Below are positions 1 through 8,275 of a stretch of DNA of 44,880 nt, in pieces. The stretch is taken from contig JAEDIW010000019.1 in NCBI GenBank assembly GCA_016296655.1, forward strand, positions 1-44,880. Reading direction: 5' to 3'. The first letter of the stretch is position 1, and the number at the start of each line of letters is the position of its first letter. The notes beneath the pieces were generated by a model that did not search any database, was not told where the DNA came from, and was given only the letters and a program-made list of their open reading frames with translations. Source of the stretch: Treponema sp. GTDB taxonomy: Bacteria > Spirochaetota > Spirochaetia > Treponematales > Treponemataceae. The translations under genes and the position numbers were made by a program.

Positions 1-10
1 TACGGAACAG

Positions 11-57
11 CGTAAAAAGTCAATCGATTGTTGAAACAATCTTCTTGACTTTTTACG
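11..57 (+). promoter_or_regulatory. Long hairpin abutting the RBS of the flavoprotein/barrel gene
   Basis: The arms CGTAAAAAGTCAA (11-23) and TTGACTTTTTACG (45-57) are perfectly complementary over 13 bp. An inner stem, GATTGTT (26-32) with AACAATC (35-41), extends the hairpin. The last G of the right arm is the first G of the Shine-Dalgarno GGGAGG (57-62), five nt before the ATG at 67. No T-run follows on the + strand, so this is not a standard terminator. A translational switch or the tail of an upstream transcript is inferred. Confidence 0.6.
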
Positions 58-66
58 GGAGGAAAA

Positions 67-1677
67 ATGCCAAAGATTCTTATCATAAAAGCAAGCGGTC
101 GGCAAAACGCCATAACTTCAAAAATTGCAGACGAATTTGCACTTGCTTCAGAAACTTCAGAAAAAAACAAAGTTGAAGAAATTGACATCCATAAATTAAA
201 TTTCAAGCCTTGCATCGGTTGCATGAGCTGCCGTTCCAGCAAAAAATGTATTTTTTCAGGAGACGATGCAGACCTGTTCGGCCAGAAAATCCAGCAGGCA
301 GATTTAATTGTAATTGCGGCACCTGTTTATTGGGGCAACATGCCAGGCCTTTTAAAAGCACTGTTTGACAGAAATGTTTTCTGCATGATGGATGAAAACA
401 GGTTCGGCATTCCAGTTCCGCTGTTAAAGGGAAAAAAGGCCGTTATAATCACAGCCTGCACAACCCCTTTTCCGTTCAACATCTTATGCAGGCAAACCTC
501 AGGGGTCGCAAAGGCTCTTAAAGAAATTCTAGGAAGCTCAGGAATAAAAATCATCTCATGTATTTCAGTTCCTGGTACAAAATTCAGAAAAGAACTTTTT
601 GAAAAAATGAAAAAAAGTATAAAGGCAAAAGCCTGTAAAATCGTAAAAAAACTTGCAGTATTTATCATCCCGCTTGCTTTGCCCGTTTTTTTGGCAGTTC
701 AGGCACCAGTTTCTGCAAATGCACAGGAAGCAGCTTCCACAGAAACAGAAAAATCTGCTCAGCCAAAAACATCAATCGAAAAAGGCTGGGGATTTTCAGC
801 AGTTACAGATTTTGCATACTACCCAAAATCAGATTTCAAAAAAGGCGGCACACATTTTGCACCGGTAACATCGCTTGCAGGAAATACTGAAATGCGCACA
901 ACACTTCATGCAGCATATACAGTTCCATTCAGTTTCAGCGACAATCCGCTTTTTGAAGGATGCAATTTCAGCGTTGACACTGCACTTGAACTTACGCCAA
1001 TTTCAATCATGCCAAAGCTGAAATTTTCCATTACTCCTGCAGCCTTTTTTAATTTCCAGGCAGGCGCAAACATCGGTACTGCATGGGAACTGACGGGCAT
1101 AAAAAGCCTTTCATGGTACAACAGCACAAAAGTCGAATACGAGCAGATGAATGCCTTTGAAACCTGGTACTACCAGATGTGGATATGCAGTACGCTCATG
1201 TTCGACACAGCTGCAATTTTTCCTGGAGACTGGAACCATATTGTAATGGCAGCCTCATGGGAACTTAACTATTCAGGGCTTTTGAATGAAGACTCAGAAT
1301 GCGATTTGTTCCAGTGGCAGACAGCAGATGGTCAGACAGAAGGCGCAAAATATGTAAGTTCCTATCTTATAGGCTACCAGATGCCCTTAAAGCTTTCCCT
1401 TATTGGAGTTCAGGCTGAATTTTCAGGCTATATGCACAAAAGTGACTTTGCAGACAAATATGATAAATATGAGGGCGACTTCATGAAAGTTTCTGTAAAT
1501 CCGCTGTGCCAGATTGATTTGAGTGAAAAAGATTCAATTTTTCTTCTGGCAAGAATTTCAAGCCGCCGCAGTTTCAAGGAAAAGCACACAAAAACCGAAC
1601 AGGAACCTCTTTTGACAAAAAGTGGCCGGGAATGGATTTTTGACTGCGTTGCATGCAGCTGGACGCATAAATTCTAA
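67..1677 (+). CDS. Iron-sulfur flavoprotein-like domain fused in frame to an outer-membrane barrel-type protein
   Basis: The product is 536 aa. Residues 1-180 look like an NADPH-dependent FMN reductase/flavodoxin-like fold (strand MPKILIIKASG, then a PVYWGNMPG FMN-loop type motif). C49, C52, C55 and C61 form CX2CX2CX5C, the compact cluster motif of Isf-type iron-sulfur flavoproteins. From M181 (nt 607) the sequence reads as a new protein: a lysine-rich n-region, a hydrophobic core (KLAVFIIPLALPVFLAV) and an SANAQ-type cleavage site near residue 220. About 310 residues follow, rich in aromatics and alternating strands like a barrel, with a terminal F. No stop separates the halves and no good RBS precedes codon 181. 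A cytosolic flavoprotein and an exported barrel in one chain conflict in topology, so either an internal start at 607 or a true fusion is possible. RBS GGGAGG fixes the first start. Domains are fairly certain; the biology is not. Confidence 0.75.
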   Translation: MPKILIIKASGRQNAITSKIADEFALASETSEKNKVEEIDIHKLNFKPCIGCMSCRSSKKCIFSGDDADLFGQKIQQADLIVIAAPVYWGNMPGLLKALFDRNVFCMMDENRFGIPVPLLKGKKAVIITACTTPFPFNILCRQTSGVAKALKEILGSSGIKIISCISVPGTKFRKELFEKMKKSIKAKACKIVKKLAVFIIPLALPVFLAVQAPVSANAQEAASTETEKSAQPKTSIEKGWGFSAVTDFAYYPKSDFKKGGTHFAPVTSLAGNTEMRTTLHAAYTVPFSFSDNPLFEGCNFSVDTALELTPISIMPKLKFSITPAAFFNFQAGANIGTAWELTGIKSLSWYNSTKVEYEQMNAFETWYYQMWICSTLMFDTAAIFPGDWNHIVMAASWELNYSGLLNEDSECDLFQWQTADGQTEGAKYVSSYLIGYQMPLKLSLIGVQAEFSGYMHKSDFADKYDKYEGDFMKVSVNPLCQIDLSEKDSIFLLARISSRRSFKEKHTKTEQEPLLTKSGREWIFDCVACSWTHKF

Positions 1678-1704
1678 CGCCTGAAAGTTTAAATCAACAA
1701 AACA

Positions 1705-1747
1705 GAATGTGGGTTTTTACCGCTAAAATGCAGGAACCCCCACATTC
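1705..1747. repeat. Inverted repeat in the gap before ilvC
   Basis: GAATGTGGG (1705-1713) is complementary to CCCACATTC (1739-1747) around a 25-nt loop. It lies 28 nt after the stop of the preceding gene and could fold as its 3' end. No U-tract follows, so a classical intrinsic terminator is not shown. The rest of 1678-1937 holds no gene that I can support. Confidence 0.4.
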
Positions 1748-1937
1748 ACCTGGAAAAGCAAACTATTCAACTCCCTGAGTTTTCCTGCAGTTGCAGAGCA
1801 AAGTGGAAACAAGCGAAAATCAGCCAAAAATATCAGAAACATAAAATCCGGCATTTGACCTGTTAAACTCGCCATTCGCGCATTCGCTCAATTTAACTGA
1901 ATTTATCTAGGTTTCTTCCCAAATGGCAGCCTACCCC

Positions 1938-1966
1938 TTTACTGACATGCAAAATGCGTATATAAT
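1938..1966 (+). promoter_or_regulatory. Predicted sigma-70 promoter of ilvC
   Basis: TTTACT (1938-1943), a 17-nt spacer, and a perfect TATAAT (1961-1966) lie about 125 nt before the ilvC ATG. The -10 is strong and the -35 only moderate. Confidence 0.5.
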
Positions 1967-1984
1967 TTAGTGTGATTAAAACAG

Positions 1985-2065
1985 TTGCAGTATTACTAAA
2001 GTTTCTGCAATTAACATAAACTTTTGCCATTTCCGGCAAAAATTCAGACAGGAAGAAAATCTTCC
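1985..2065 (+). promoter_or_regulatory. Structured ilvC leader with three hairpins
   Basis: Three consecutive inverted repeats lie between the predicted start of transcription and the RBS. They are TTGCAG/CTGCAA (1985-1990/2005-2010), TTTTGCC/GGCAAAA (2022-2028/2035-2041) and GGAAG/CTTCC (2051-2055/2061-2065). No T-box sequence and no run of Ile/Val/Leu codons is visible, so the mechanism is unknown. Folding is inferred from complementarity only. Confidence 0.35.
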
Positions 2066-2089
2066 GCACAGATTTTACAGGAGATAGAT

Positions 2090-3571
2090 ATGGGTCAGAA
2101 TTATTTCAATTCAATTCCATGGAGACAGGCTAGATTGCAGCTTGGTCACTGCCGTTCAATGGCACGTGAAGAATTTTCAGACGGAGTAAAAGCCCTCAAA
2201 GGAAAAAAAATCGTCATTGTAGGTTGCGGTGCACAGGGTCTCAATCAGGGTTTGTGTCTTCGTGACAGCGGATTAGATGTAAGCTATGCCCTTCGTCCAG
2301 AAGCCATTGAACAGAAACGCCAGAGCTGGAAAAATGCAACAGAAAACGGCTTTAAAGTTGGAACTTATGATGAACTTATTCCGACAGCAGATTTAGTCGG
2401 CAACCTTACTCCAGACAAACAGCACACTCCTGTAATTACAGAAGTTATGAAGCGCATGAAACAAGGTTCAGCACTGTGGTACAGTCATGGATTCAACATC
2501 ATTGAAGAAGGAATGCAGATTCGCCCGGACATCACAGTTATAATGTGTGCTCCAAAAGGTCCAGGTACAGAAGTTTGGCATGAATTCCAGCGCGGATTTG
2601 GTGTACCAGACCTTATCGCCGTTCACCCAAGAAATGACCCTGAAGGAAAAGGCTGGGCTTATGCAAAAGCACTTGCAGTAGGTATGGGCGGAAGCAAAGC
2701 AGGTGTACTCGAATCAGACTTTGTTGCAGAAGTTAAATCAGACCTCATGGGCGAACAGACAATTCTTTGCGGTATGCTCCAGGCAGGAACAATCGTCTGC
2801 TACAATAAAATGGTAAGCAAAGGCATTTCTCCAGAATATGCAACAAAATTCCTCATGCACGGATGGAACGTAGTTTCAGAAGCTCTCAAATGGGGTGGCG
2901 TTACAAACATGATGGATCGCCTTTCTAACCCTGCAAAAATCAAGGCAAATGCACTTTCAAAAGAACTCAAAAAGCTGCTTGCCCCTCTTTACCAGAAGCA
3001 CATGGATGACATCATTTCAGGCAAATTCAGCTCAACAATGATGGAAGACTGGGCAAACAAAGACCATGACCTTCTTACATGGCGTGAAAACACAGGCAAA
3101 CTGCCATTTGAAACAACAGCAGAATCAAAAGAAGAAATCACAGAACAGGAATACTTCGACAAAGGTATTCTTCTTGTTGCCATGGTAAAAGCCGGATGTG
3201 AACTTGCTTTTGAAACAATGGTTGACGCAGGAATCAAGGAAGAATCAGCTTACTACGAATCACTCCATGAAGTTCCACTCATTGCAAACCTGATTGACCG
3301 CAAAAAACTTTATGAAATGAACCGCGTCATTTCCGACACAGCAGAATACGGCTGTTATCTGTTTGCAAATGCCGCAGTTCCACTTCTTGAAAAAGAATTC
3401 ATGCCGAACATCGACACAGACGTAATCGGCAAAGGCCTTTCAGTAAAAGACGCATGCGTAAGCAACAGCGAACTGGTTAATGTAAATGCAGAAATCCGCG
3501 AACACCCAATTGAAGTTGTCGGCAGAAAACTGCGCAAATACATGACCGCAATGAAAGCCATTCAAATGTAA
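2090..3571 (+). CDS. ilvC: Ketol-acid reductoisomerase, class II (long form)
   Basis: This enzyme converts 2-acetolactate or 2-aceto-2-hydroxybutyrate to the dihydroxy acids of valine, leucine and isoleucine synthesis, using NADPH and Mg2+. The 493-aa product matches the enterobacterial/plant-type long IlvC (about 490 aa) rather than the 330-aa class I form. The N-terminus reads MGQNYFNSIPWRQARLQLGH, as in E. coli IlvC. The Rossmann motif VGCGAQGLNQG follows, then YALRPEA and CAPKGPGTEV. The duplicated knotted helical domain occupies the C-terminal half. The start at 2090 is chosen because AGGAGAT lies 5-11 nt upstream and homology begins there; an ATG 66 nt upstream is in frame but falls in the leader hairpins. 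No other ilv or leu genes flank it, so the gene appears monocistronic and ends at a strong terminator. Confidence 0.96.
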   Translation: MGQNYFNSIPWRQARLQLGHCRSMAREEFSDGVKALKGKKIVIVGCGAQGLNQGLCLRDSGLDVSYALRPEAIEQKRQSWKNATENGFKVGTYDELIPTADLVGNLTPDKQHTPVITEVMKRMKQGSALWYSHGFNIIEEGMQIRPDITVIMCAPKGPGTEVWHEFQRGFGVPDLIAVHPRNDPEGKGWAYAKALAVGMGGSKAGVLESDFVAEVKSDLMGEQTILCGMLQAGTIVCYNKMVSKGISPEYATKFLMHGWNVVSEALKWGGVTNMMDRLSNPAKIKANALSKELKKLLAPLYQKHMDDIISGKFSSTMMEDWANKDHDLLTWRENTGKLPFETTAESKEEITEQEYFDKGILLVAMVKAGCELAFETMVDAGIKEESAYYESLHEVPLIANLIDRKKLYEMNRVISDTAEYGCYLFANAAVPLLEKEFMPNIDTDVIGKGLSVKDACVSNSELVNVNAEIREHPIEVVGRKLRKYMTAMKAIQM

Positions 3572-3605
3572 GAATCTGCACACTAAAAAAATGCAGTAAA
3601 TACAA

Positions 3606-3651
3606 AAAAAACACCTTTCTGCAAATCTGCAAACGGAAAGGTGTTTTTTTT
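3606..3651. terminator. Bidirectional intrinsic terminator between ilvC and cdd
   Basis: ACACCTTTC (3611-3619) pairs with GAAAGGTGT (3636-3644). A T8 run follows on the + strand and an A7 run precedes the stem, so it can end both ilvC (+) and cdd (-). Confidence 0.85.
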
Positions 3652-3691
3652 ATTTAAACCTAAAATCTAAGGCAAAGGTTTTACCTGCAGC

Positions 3692-4126
3692 TCAAGACAG
3701 AGTTGACGGTCCAAAGCCAAAGGGAAGCAGTTCTTTTAATGTAAAAACCTTGTAATCACTTTCATTTATCGCACAAATAACCAAAAAATCTTCATCACAA
3801 AATTCCATCATAACCTGCCGGCAAATTCCACATGGCGCACAAAAATCCGTCACAATCCCATTTTTTCCGCCAAGCACAACAATCGCCTTGAATTTTTTTT
3901 CGCCCTGACTTATTGCACTATAAAAAGCCGTCCTTTCTGCACAATTGCACGCTCCATGCGAAGCATTTTCAATATTACAGCCGCCCCAAATTTTCCCATC
4001 CTCAGACAAAAGCGCTGCACCAACTTTCCAGTTTGAATACGGCGTGTAAGCCTTTCCCAACATTCTGGCAGCAGTTTTTATCATTTCTGCAACAGGAATC
4101 CCTGACAAATCTTTCTTTTCATCCAT
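3692..4126 (-). CDS. cdd: Cytidine deaminase
   Basis: This enzyme hydrolyses cytidine and deoxycytidine to the uridines for pyrimidine salvage. The 144-aa product is the size of homotetrameric bacterial Cdd (about 130-145 aa). The zinc site is visible as NCAERTAF, supplying one Cys and the catalytic Glu, and PCGICRQ, supplying two Cys. The N-terminal segment AYTPYSNWKVGAALL is the usual substrate-binding region. An SD (GGAG, read on the - strand) lies about 11 nt before the ATG at 4126. The gene stands alone, convergent with ilvC across a shared terminator. A GC-rich palindromic repeat lies immediately upstream. Confidence 0.95.
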   Translation of the reverse strand: MDEKKDLSGIPVAEMIKTAARMLGKAYTPYSNWKVGAALLSEDGKIWGGCNIENASHGACNCAERTAFYSAISQGEKKFKAIVVLGGKNGIVTDFCAPCGICRQVMMEFCDEDFLVICAINESDYKVFTLKELLPFGFGPSTLS

Positions 4127-4171
4127 TTTTTTCTTTTCTCCAAGTAATTCTGGCCGCGACCGTTTTGGCAG

Positions 4172-4259
4172 AAGGTGCTTTCATGGTTCGCTCACGCTCA
4201 TCGTCCTCGCTCCACTTGCGTTCCGCTGCGGTCGACACTACGTGCCATTACAGCACCTT
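4172..4259. repeat. GC-rich intergenic palindromic element, family C copy 1
   Basis: AAGGTGCT (4172-4179) and AGCACCTT (4252-4259) are perfect 8-bp inverted repeats. They bound a GC-rich stretch much unlike the AT-rich surroundings. Read on the - strand the interior contains GGAACG, GGAGCG and GAGCGTGAGCGA, resembling the element at 43190-43270. No protein-coding role is supported. Confidence 0.55.
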
Positions 4260-4284
4260 GCGGCATCAGTCTGCAAAGAAAATT

Positions 4285-4731
4285 TTACATTGCAGCCAAA
4301 CGGCACATTTCCCTGTCGAGCATAAGCAGACGATTTTTAAGATCCTGCAGCTGATTCAGGCTGGAAACAATTTTTGACTGCATATATAAATCCGCAAAAA
4401 CTCCATCAAAAACAAAATCTGCAAACATTGCAAAACCAGACATATTCATCGAAAAATCCGTTGAACTCACATTCTGCTGCATTTCGTTTTTAAGGCATTG
4501 CAAAAAATAATTTATTCTGTCCAAATCATTTCTGGCAGAATTCAGTTTTGAATGTTTTATCATATCAACAATAAAACCGCCGCCAAGGATGTCAAAAAAG
4601 CCCCAGTTTTTTGCACTACGGAATTTTGCTTCTGCAGACTCCACAAAAGGCATCATTTGAGAAATTATATCACGAATTCTTGAAATTTGTATTTTGTCTA
4701 AATTATTCATACTTCCAATATAAGAGAACAT
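4285..4731 (-). CDS. Conserved hypothetical protein with SAKNWGFFDILGGG motif
   Basis: The 148-aa product has no signal peptide. It is largely helical with heptad-like stretches at both ends (IRDIISQMMPFVESAEAKF; IVSSLNQLQDLKNRLLMLD). The segment AKNWGFFDILGGGFIVDMIK, glycine-rich with an amphipathic helix, resembles a conserved motif I recall from uncharacterised Firmicutes proteins. The function is unknown. The start at 4731 is preceded by CCGAGATAAAA, a weak SD; an ATG at 4710 is an alternative but has GGAAG only 1 nt away. It is divergent from rnhA and flanked upstream by no other - strand gene, so it is probably monocistronic. Confidence 0.7.
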   Translation of the reverse strand: MFSYIGSMNNLDKIQISRIRDIISQMMPFVESAEAKFRSAKNWGFFDILGGGFIVDMIKHSKLNSARNDLDRINYFLQCLKNEMQQNVSSTDFSMNMSGFAMFADFVFDGVFADLYMQSKIVSSLNQLQDLKNRLLMLDREMCRLAAM

Positions 4732-4784
4732 TTTTATCTCGGCAACGATTTTTTTTGAAAAATATAGAAAAATTATGTTTTTGA

Positions 4785-4813
4785 TTGCAAAGTGCTGAAT
4801 CTTTTTATATTAT
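4785..4813 (+). promoter_or_regulatory. rnhA promoter placed for a leaderless transcript
   Basis: TTGCAA (4785-4790), a 17-nt spacer and TATTAT (4808-4813) end only 6 nt before the rnhA ATG at 4820. No Shine-Dalgarno is present. Transcription would start at or next to the ATG. Confidence 0.55.
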
Positions 4814-4819
4814 TTGCCC

Positions 4820-5275
4820 ATGAATGAAAATGAAATCGTAATTTACACCGACGGTGGCTGCTCTGGAAATCCAGGACCTGGCGGCTGGGCAAATGTAATT
4901 CTTGCAGAAAATCAGGAATTTCCGCAAAGTGGCGGAGAATCGCTTACAACAAACAACCGCATGGAATTAACCGCAGTTATTCAGGCATTTTCAGCAATTC
5001 TTTCCAAACCAGAATGGGCTTGCAGACAGATAACTGTTTGTACTGACAGCCAGTATGTAAAAAACGGCATTACCCAATGGATAAAAAACTGGAAAAAGAA
5101 CAACTGGCGCACAGCAAGCCGGCAGCCTGTTAAAAATCAAGATTTATGGACAAAACTTGACGAACTGAGCGGGCAGCTGAACCTTCAGTGGAACTGGGTG
5201 AAAGGTCATGCAGGCATAAAATACAACGAACTTTGCGACAGCCTTTGCGGTGAGCAGATAAAAAAACACAGCTGA
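4820..5275 (+). CDS. rnhA: Ribonuclease HI
   Basis: RNase HI cleaves the RNA strand of RNA:DNA hybrids, acting in primer and R-loop removal in the cytoplasm. The 151-aa product is of typical length (E. coli 155). The carboxylate catalytic residues sit in IYTDGGCSGNPGPGGWA (Asp), NRMELTAVIQA (Glu) and VCTDSQYV (Asp). The late His/Asp loop is VKGHAGIKYNELCDSL. The basic handle IKNWKKNNWRTASRQPVKNQDLW is present. The ATG at 4820 is preferred over a TTG six nt upstream because the -10 hexamer ends just before it. No SD is present, so translation is probably leaderless. The next gene, a lipoprotein, starts 61 nt downstream. Confidence 0.96.
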   Translation: MNENEIVIYTDGGCSGNPGPGGWANVILAENQEFPQSGGESLTTNNRMELTAVIQAFSAILSKPEWACRQITVCTDSQYVKNGITQWIKNWKKNNWRTASRQPVKNQDLWTKLDELSGQLNLQWNWVKGHAGIKYNELCDSLCGEQIKKHS

Positions 5276-5336
5276 AATTCGCTTAAAAATTTTTCAAAAA
5301 TTTCTTTTTTTTGCAAAACAAGGCAATTCTAAAAAT

Positions 5337-6272
5337 ATGAAGAATTCATTACAGAAATGCCTTGTTTTTTTTATTCTGGCAGCATTTTCCATTTTTACAG
5401 CAGGATGTGTGCAGGCAGTGCAGGAGACACAGGATATTTTTTCAGGACATGAAGAAATCAAATTCGACCTTCCTGACTGGCAGATTTTAAAAACTCAGCT
5501 GCCATTATTGCCAGACCTGGCAGGCTGGCAGATTGAAATACACAGTGCAGGAAAATCAAAAAAAATTTTCATACAGGCAGAAGAATCTGCCATAAAAATT
5601 GAATTTGAAAAAAACAAAACCGCCTGTCTGCTGGCCTACCCCATCACAATCCATGAAGAATCAGATTCACAAGAGGCCAAGCAGACCTTTCAGGCTTCGT
5701 TTTTCCATCCGGCAGGAGCCATATATCCTCAGAACAAGGAAAACCTTACCTGGCAGCAAGGATTCGCTGCATCAGTTTTAAAATCCCTGCTGGCTCACAG
5801 TTCAGACACAGATTCTCAGGAATTCATTCAGCTTTTCAACTGGAATCTGCTGCTGAAAAAACTTGCAGAAAAAGAAAACCTCTCTACAGAAAAAATTTTA
5901 AAAGAATGGAATGTAAATCCCGATGCAGCATCTTATACTACATTTTACAATCCATGGATGCTCGACACAGGCTCAATTGCTTCTGCAATCGGCACAAGAA
6001 ACTTTACAGCTTCCAGACTGAATTTTCCATCCTGTAAGGCATTGCAATCCAGGCATGAATTTCTTGCTTCGCTGGGAGGCTGTAAAAAACTTCTGTCTGC
6101 CTACATCCCAGAAAACTATGCCTTTGGAAAAACAGGTTTTCTGTCGATAATAAATAAGACAGGTGCTTCTCGCAGACTTCTGGCAGACAGCCAGATTGCT
6201 GTAATTTCCGTAAGAACAAGCACTTCAATTGACCTTTCTTTATGTGCAATACCGCATTATAATAGGGAATGA
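5337..6272 (+). CDS. Lipoprotein of unknown function
   Basis: The 311-aa product begins MKNSLQKCLVFFILAAFSIFTAGC, a type II signal peptide with lipobox TAGC (C24 lipidated), so it is membrane-anchored and extracytoplasmic. The mature part starts with a beta-rich half (about 45-150). A more helical half follows, with W/F-rich segments (FNWNLLLKKLAEKENLSTEKILKEW). I recognise no domain. The neighbour starting 1 nt after the stop is also a lipoprotein and the one after that an outer-membrane protein, so the three may form an envelope operon (5337-8256). A start codon change is unlikely since this ATG gives an ideal signal peptide. No SD is obvious upstream. Confidence 0.75.
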   Translation: MKNSLQKCLVFFILAAFSIFTAGCVQAVQETQDIFSGHEEIKFDLPDWQILKTQLPLLPDLAGWQIEIHSAGKSKKIFIQAEESAIKIEFEKNKTACLLAYPITIHEESDSQEAKQTFQASFFHPAGAIYPQNKENLTWQQGFAASVLKSLLAHSSDTDSQEFIQLFNWNLLLKKLAEKENLSTEKILKEWNVNPDAASYTTFYNPWMLDTGSIASAIGTRNFTASRLNFPSCKALQSRHEFLASLGGCKKLLSAYIPENYAFGKTGFLSIINKTGASRRLLADSQIAVISVRTSTSIDLSLCAIPHYNRE

Positions 6273-6273
6273 T

Positions 6274-7512
6274 ATGAAAATTTGCTTTTTATTTTCTGCA
6301 GAATCAGAAAAAATGCTGAAAAAAATCATGAAGACATCGGTCCTGCTTGCAACAGGATTTTTGGTAGTTGCGGCTGTCTCCTGCAAATCAAAAAAAACTG
6401 ACACGGACTCTTTGGCTGTCGAAAAAACGTCTGTATCCGAAAATGGTACGCATGTCTGGTATTATTTTACAAAATCTGGTTTTATGCCTACTAATCTGCC
6501 ACAAAATGCGCCCTCTGCTATTGAAAAGCCCTGGACAGAAAGCATCAGAATCTGCGGTTCTGCAAATGCAAGCGACACAAACAACAAAAGCCAGCCGCCA
6601 TCTTATGCCATGGTAAACAGGCTGGGAATCATAACATTCAGTGAAAAAGCCCCTGTGTTGCATGGAGATGTAAATATTTTCAGTGAAAATACAGTTTCTT
6701 CCATGTTTCTCCAGGATAACATTCCTGTTTTTTCTGTCTACAAAAGTTCATTTTTCAATGATAAAACTCCTGTCCAAAAAACAGCTGTTATGGCACAGGC
6801 AAGACCTTTTCTCATAAATTATGACATTAATTCAGGAGTTTTTTTTCCCCTCATTTTTTATGAAGACATTCATCTTGCAATAAATGAGCAGGTTACAGAT
6901 TTTTCCTGGGACGGAAAATCTTTCAACTGTTCTGTAAAAACTACTGAAAATGCAAAAAATTCTTTTTCGTATTTTACAATCATGCCTTCAGTTTCATTGC
7001 TGTCAATTTCGCAAAAAAACATTTCGTCGGTTCTTTCCATTGGAGAATCCAACGCAGAAACATTCAGGGCATCCAAAAAGTTTGCAGATTTTTCAGAAGC
7101 GCCAGAACGATTAAAAAAACTACTTGCAAAGCTTCCAAAAAATCAACAGATGCTCATGGAATGTTCTTTTTCTGGAAACTCTTCTGCTGTAACCTACAGG
7201 CAGTCGGGTAATGACGAAAATTCCTGTCTGATGGCAAAAGCTGTAATTGCTGACCTGTATGCTCTTGCAGTTTTTTCCGACGGAACGTGCTATTTCTCAG
7301 GTTCCTGCTATTCACGGCCGGTACTTGCAGGCGGAAAAGTTTTAGGGTTCAGACTACCAAAACTGCCTGAAAGATTCATTTACTCCTACCCTGCCCTCTC
7401 AGGAACAAAACTTTATGTTGCATGGGAAGAAACTTCTTTTTACAAGACAGGACGCAGTGGATTTATTGAAATAGATTTGGATTCTGTGCTATACAGCAAA
7501 TTCAGAAACTGA
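6274..7512 (+). CDS. Lipoprotein of unknown function
   Basis: The 412-aa product has a long n-region, then MKTSVLLATGFLVVAAVSC, a lipobox (AVSC) signal, so it is a lipidated envelope protein. The mature protein is Ser/Lys-rich and looks mostly beta, with repeated short hydrophobic strands and YAMVNRLGIITFS, YALAVFSDGTCYFSG and LYVAWEETS segments. These resemble blades of a repeat or propeller-like fold, which is inference. The start at 6274 has AGGGA five nt upstream; internal ATGs at 6313 and 6328 would give a shorter, more typical signal peptide but lack an SD. A TATAAT at 6258-6263 inside the end of the upstream lipoprotein could give it its own promoter. The stop of the upstream gene lies 1 nt before this start. 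Confidence 0.72.
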   Translation: MKICFLFSAESEKMLKKIMKTSVLLATGFLVVAAVSCKSKKTDTDSLAVEKTSVSENGTHVWYYFTKSGFMPTNLPQNAPSAIEKPWTESIRICGSANASDTNNKSQPPSYAMVNRLGIITFSEKAPVLHGDVNIFSENTVSSMFLQDNIPVFSVYKSSFFNDKTPVQKTAVMAQARPFLINYDINSGVFFPLIFYEDIHLAINEQVTDFSWDGKSFNCSVKTTENAKNSFSYFTIMPSVSLLSISQKNISSVLSIGESNAETFRASKKFADFSEAPERLKKLLAKLPKNQQMLMECSFSGNSSAVTYRQSGNDENSCLMAKAVIADLYALAVFSDGTCYFSGSCYSRPVLAGGKVLGFRLPKLPERFIYSYPALSGTKLYVAWEETSFYKTGRSGFIEIDLDSVLYSKFRN

Positions 7513-7572
7513 AAATTTCATAACTAGCTCATCAAATGCAGCCAAAAGTTTCTTGGCATACAGGAAAAATTC

Positions 7573-8256
7573 ATGAATAAAATTTTGACAAGCCTTTTTA
7601 TAATTTTTACGCTGGCAATGCCACTTTTTGCAAAAGACGGCAAACTCTCTTTCCAAGAACGTCAGAACCTGCCAAGGACAAAATCCTATTCGTATTTTTT
7701 TACAATGAATCCGGTTCTAACTGTAAACACCGCAAGTTCTACAAAAAGTGCGCCTTCACCAATTGCTTTTTCCTGTGGCTTTGGAGCAAAACTGCAGCAG
7801 GCAAAAAAAATTTCAATGGAACCTGCGCTTTCGTTTTTTACGAATTATTATCTGTGGGATGGCAAAAAAGCTCTGCCTGCAGAAGTTGAAAACAGAACCG
7901 CAACTGTCCTTTCTTTTTTAATAGATCTTCCAGTTGTATATAATTTTAACAGAAAAAATAATCATTATTTTGAAGCTGGTGCGGGTCTAGCCGTTCTTGC
8001 GCGCTACGGGATTCTTTCAAATGGTGTAAAAAGTTCAGACGAAGGCACAAGCGGGGATGCTCAAGGCGATGTAAAAGAAATAAATTCCTATTTCCAAAGT
8101 TTTAACCGCATGATTTTCCCGGAACTGACAGCTGCTTGGAATTACAAGGTCACAGAACGACTGGATGCAGGTCTTACAGGCAGGATTTACATTCCGATAA
8201 GTGGAAATGGTCTGGACACAATGATGATTTCTGTAGGCGCAAGACTGATTTTTTAG
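7573..8256 (+). CDS. Small outer-membrane beta-barrel-type protein
   Basis: The 227-aa product starts with a clean type I signal peptide (MNKILTSLFIIFTLAMPLFA, cleavage before KDG). The mature part consists of alternating amphipathic strands (SCGFGAKLQQ, HYFEAGAGLAVLARYG, LDAGLTGRIYIPI). It ends in MISVGARLIF, a hydrophobic strand with terminal Phe as recognised by BamA. The size suggests an 8-stranded OmpA/OmpW-like barrel. It lies 60 nt after two lipoprotein genes and may be co-transcribed with them. No ligand can be inferred. Confidence 0.75.
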   Translation: MNKILTSLFIIFTLAMPLFAKDGKLSFQERQNLPRTKSYSYFFTMNPVLTVNTASSTKSAPSPIAFSCGFGAKLQQAKKISMEPALSFFTNYYLWDGKKALPAEVENRTATVLSFLIDLPVVYNFNRKNNHYFEAGAGLAVLARYGILSNGVKSSDEGTSGDAQGDVKEINSYFQSFNRMIFPELTAAWNYKVTERLDAGLTGRIYIPISGNGLDTMMISVGARLIF

Positions 8257-8275
8257 CAGAAACAGGAACACAAAT

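Noticed and set aside
2024..2089. 22-residue N-terminal extension or leader peptide of ilvC
   Set aside because: The codons fall in the hairpins, are not rich in Ile/Val/Leu, and IlvC homology plus the SD point to the ATG at 2090.
3913..4377. 154-codon + strand open frame across cdd and the GC-rich repeat
   Set aside because: It is antisense to cdd, crosses a palindromic repeat and the end of another gene, has low-complexity composition and lacks an RBS.
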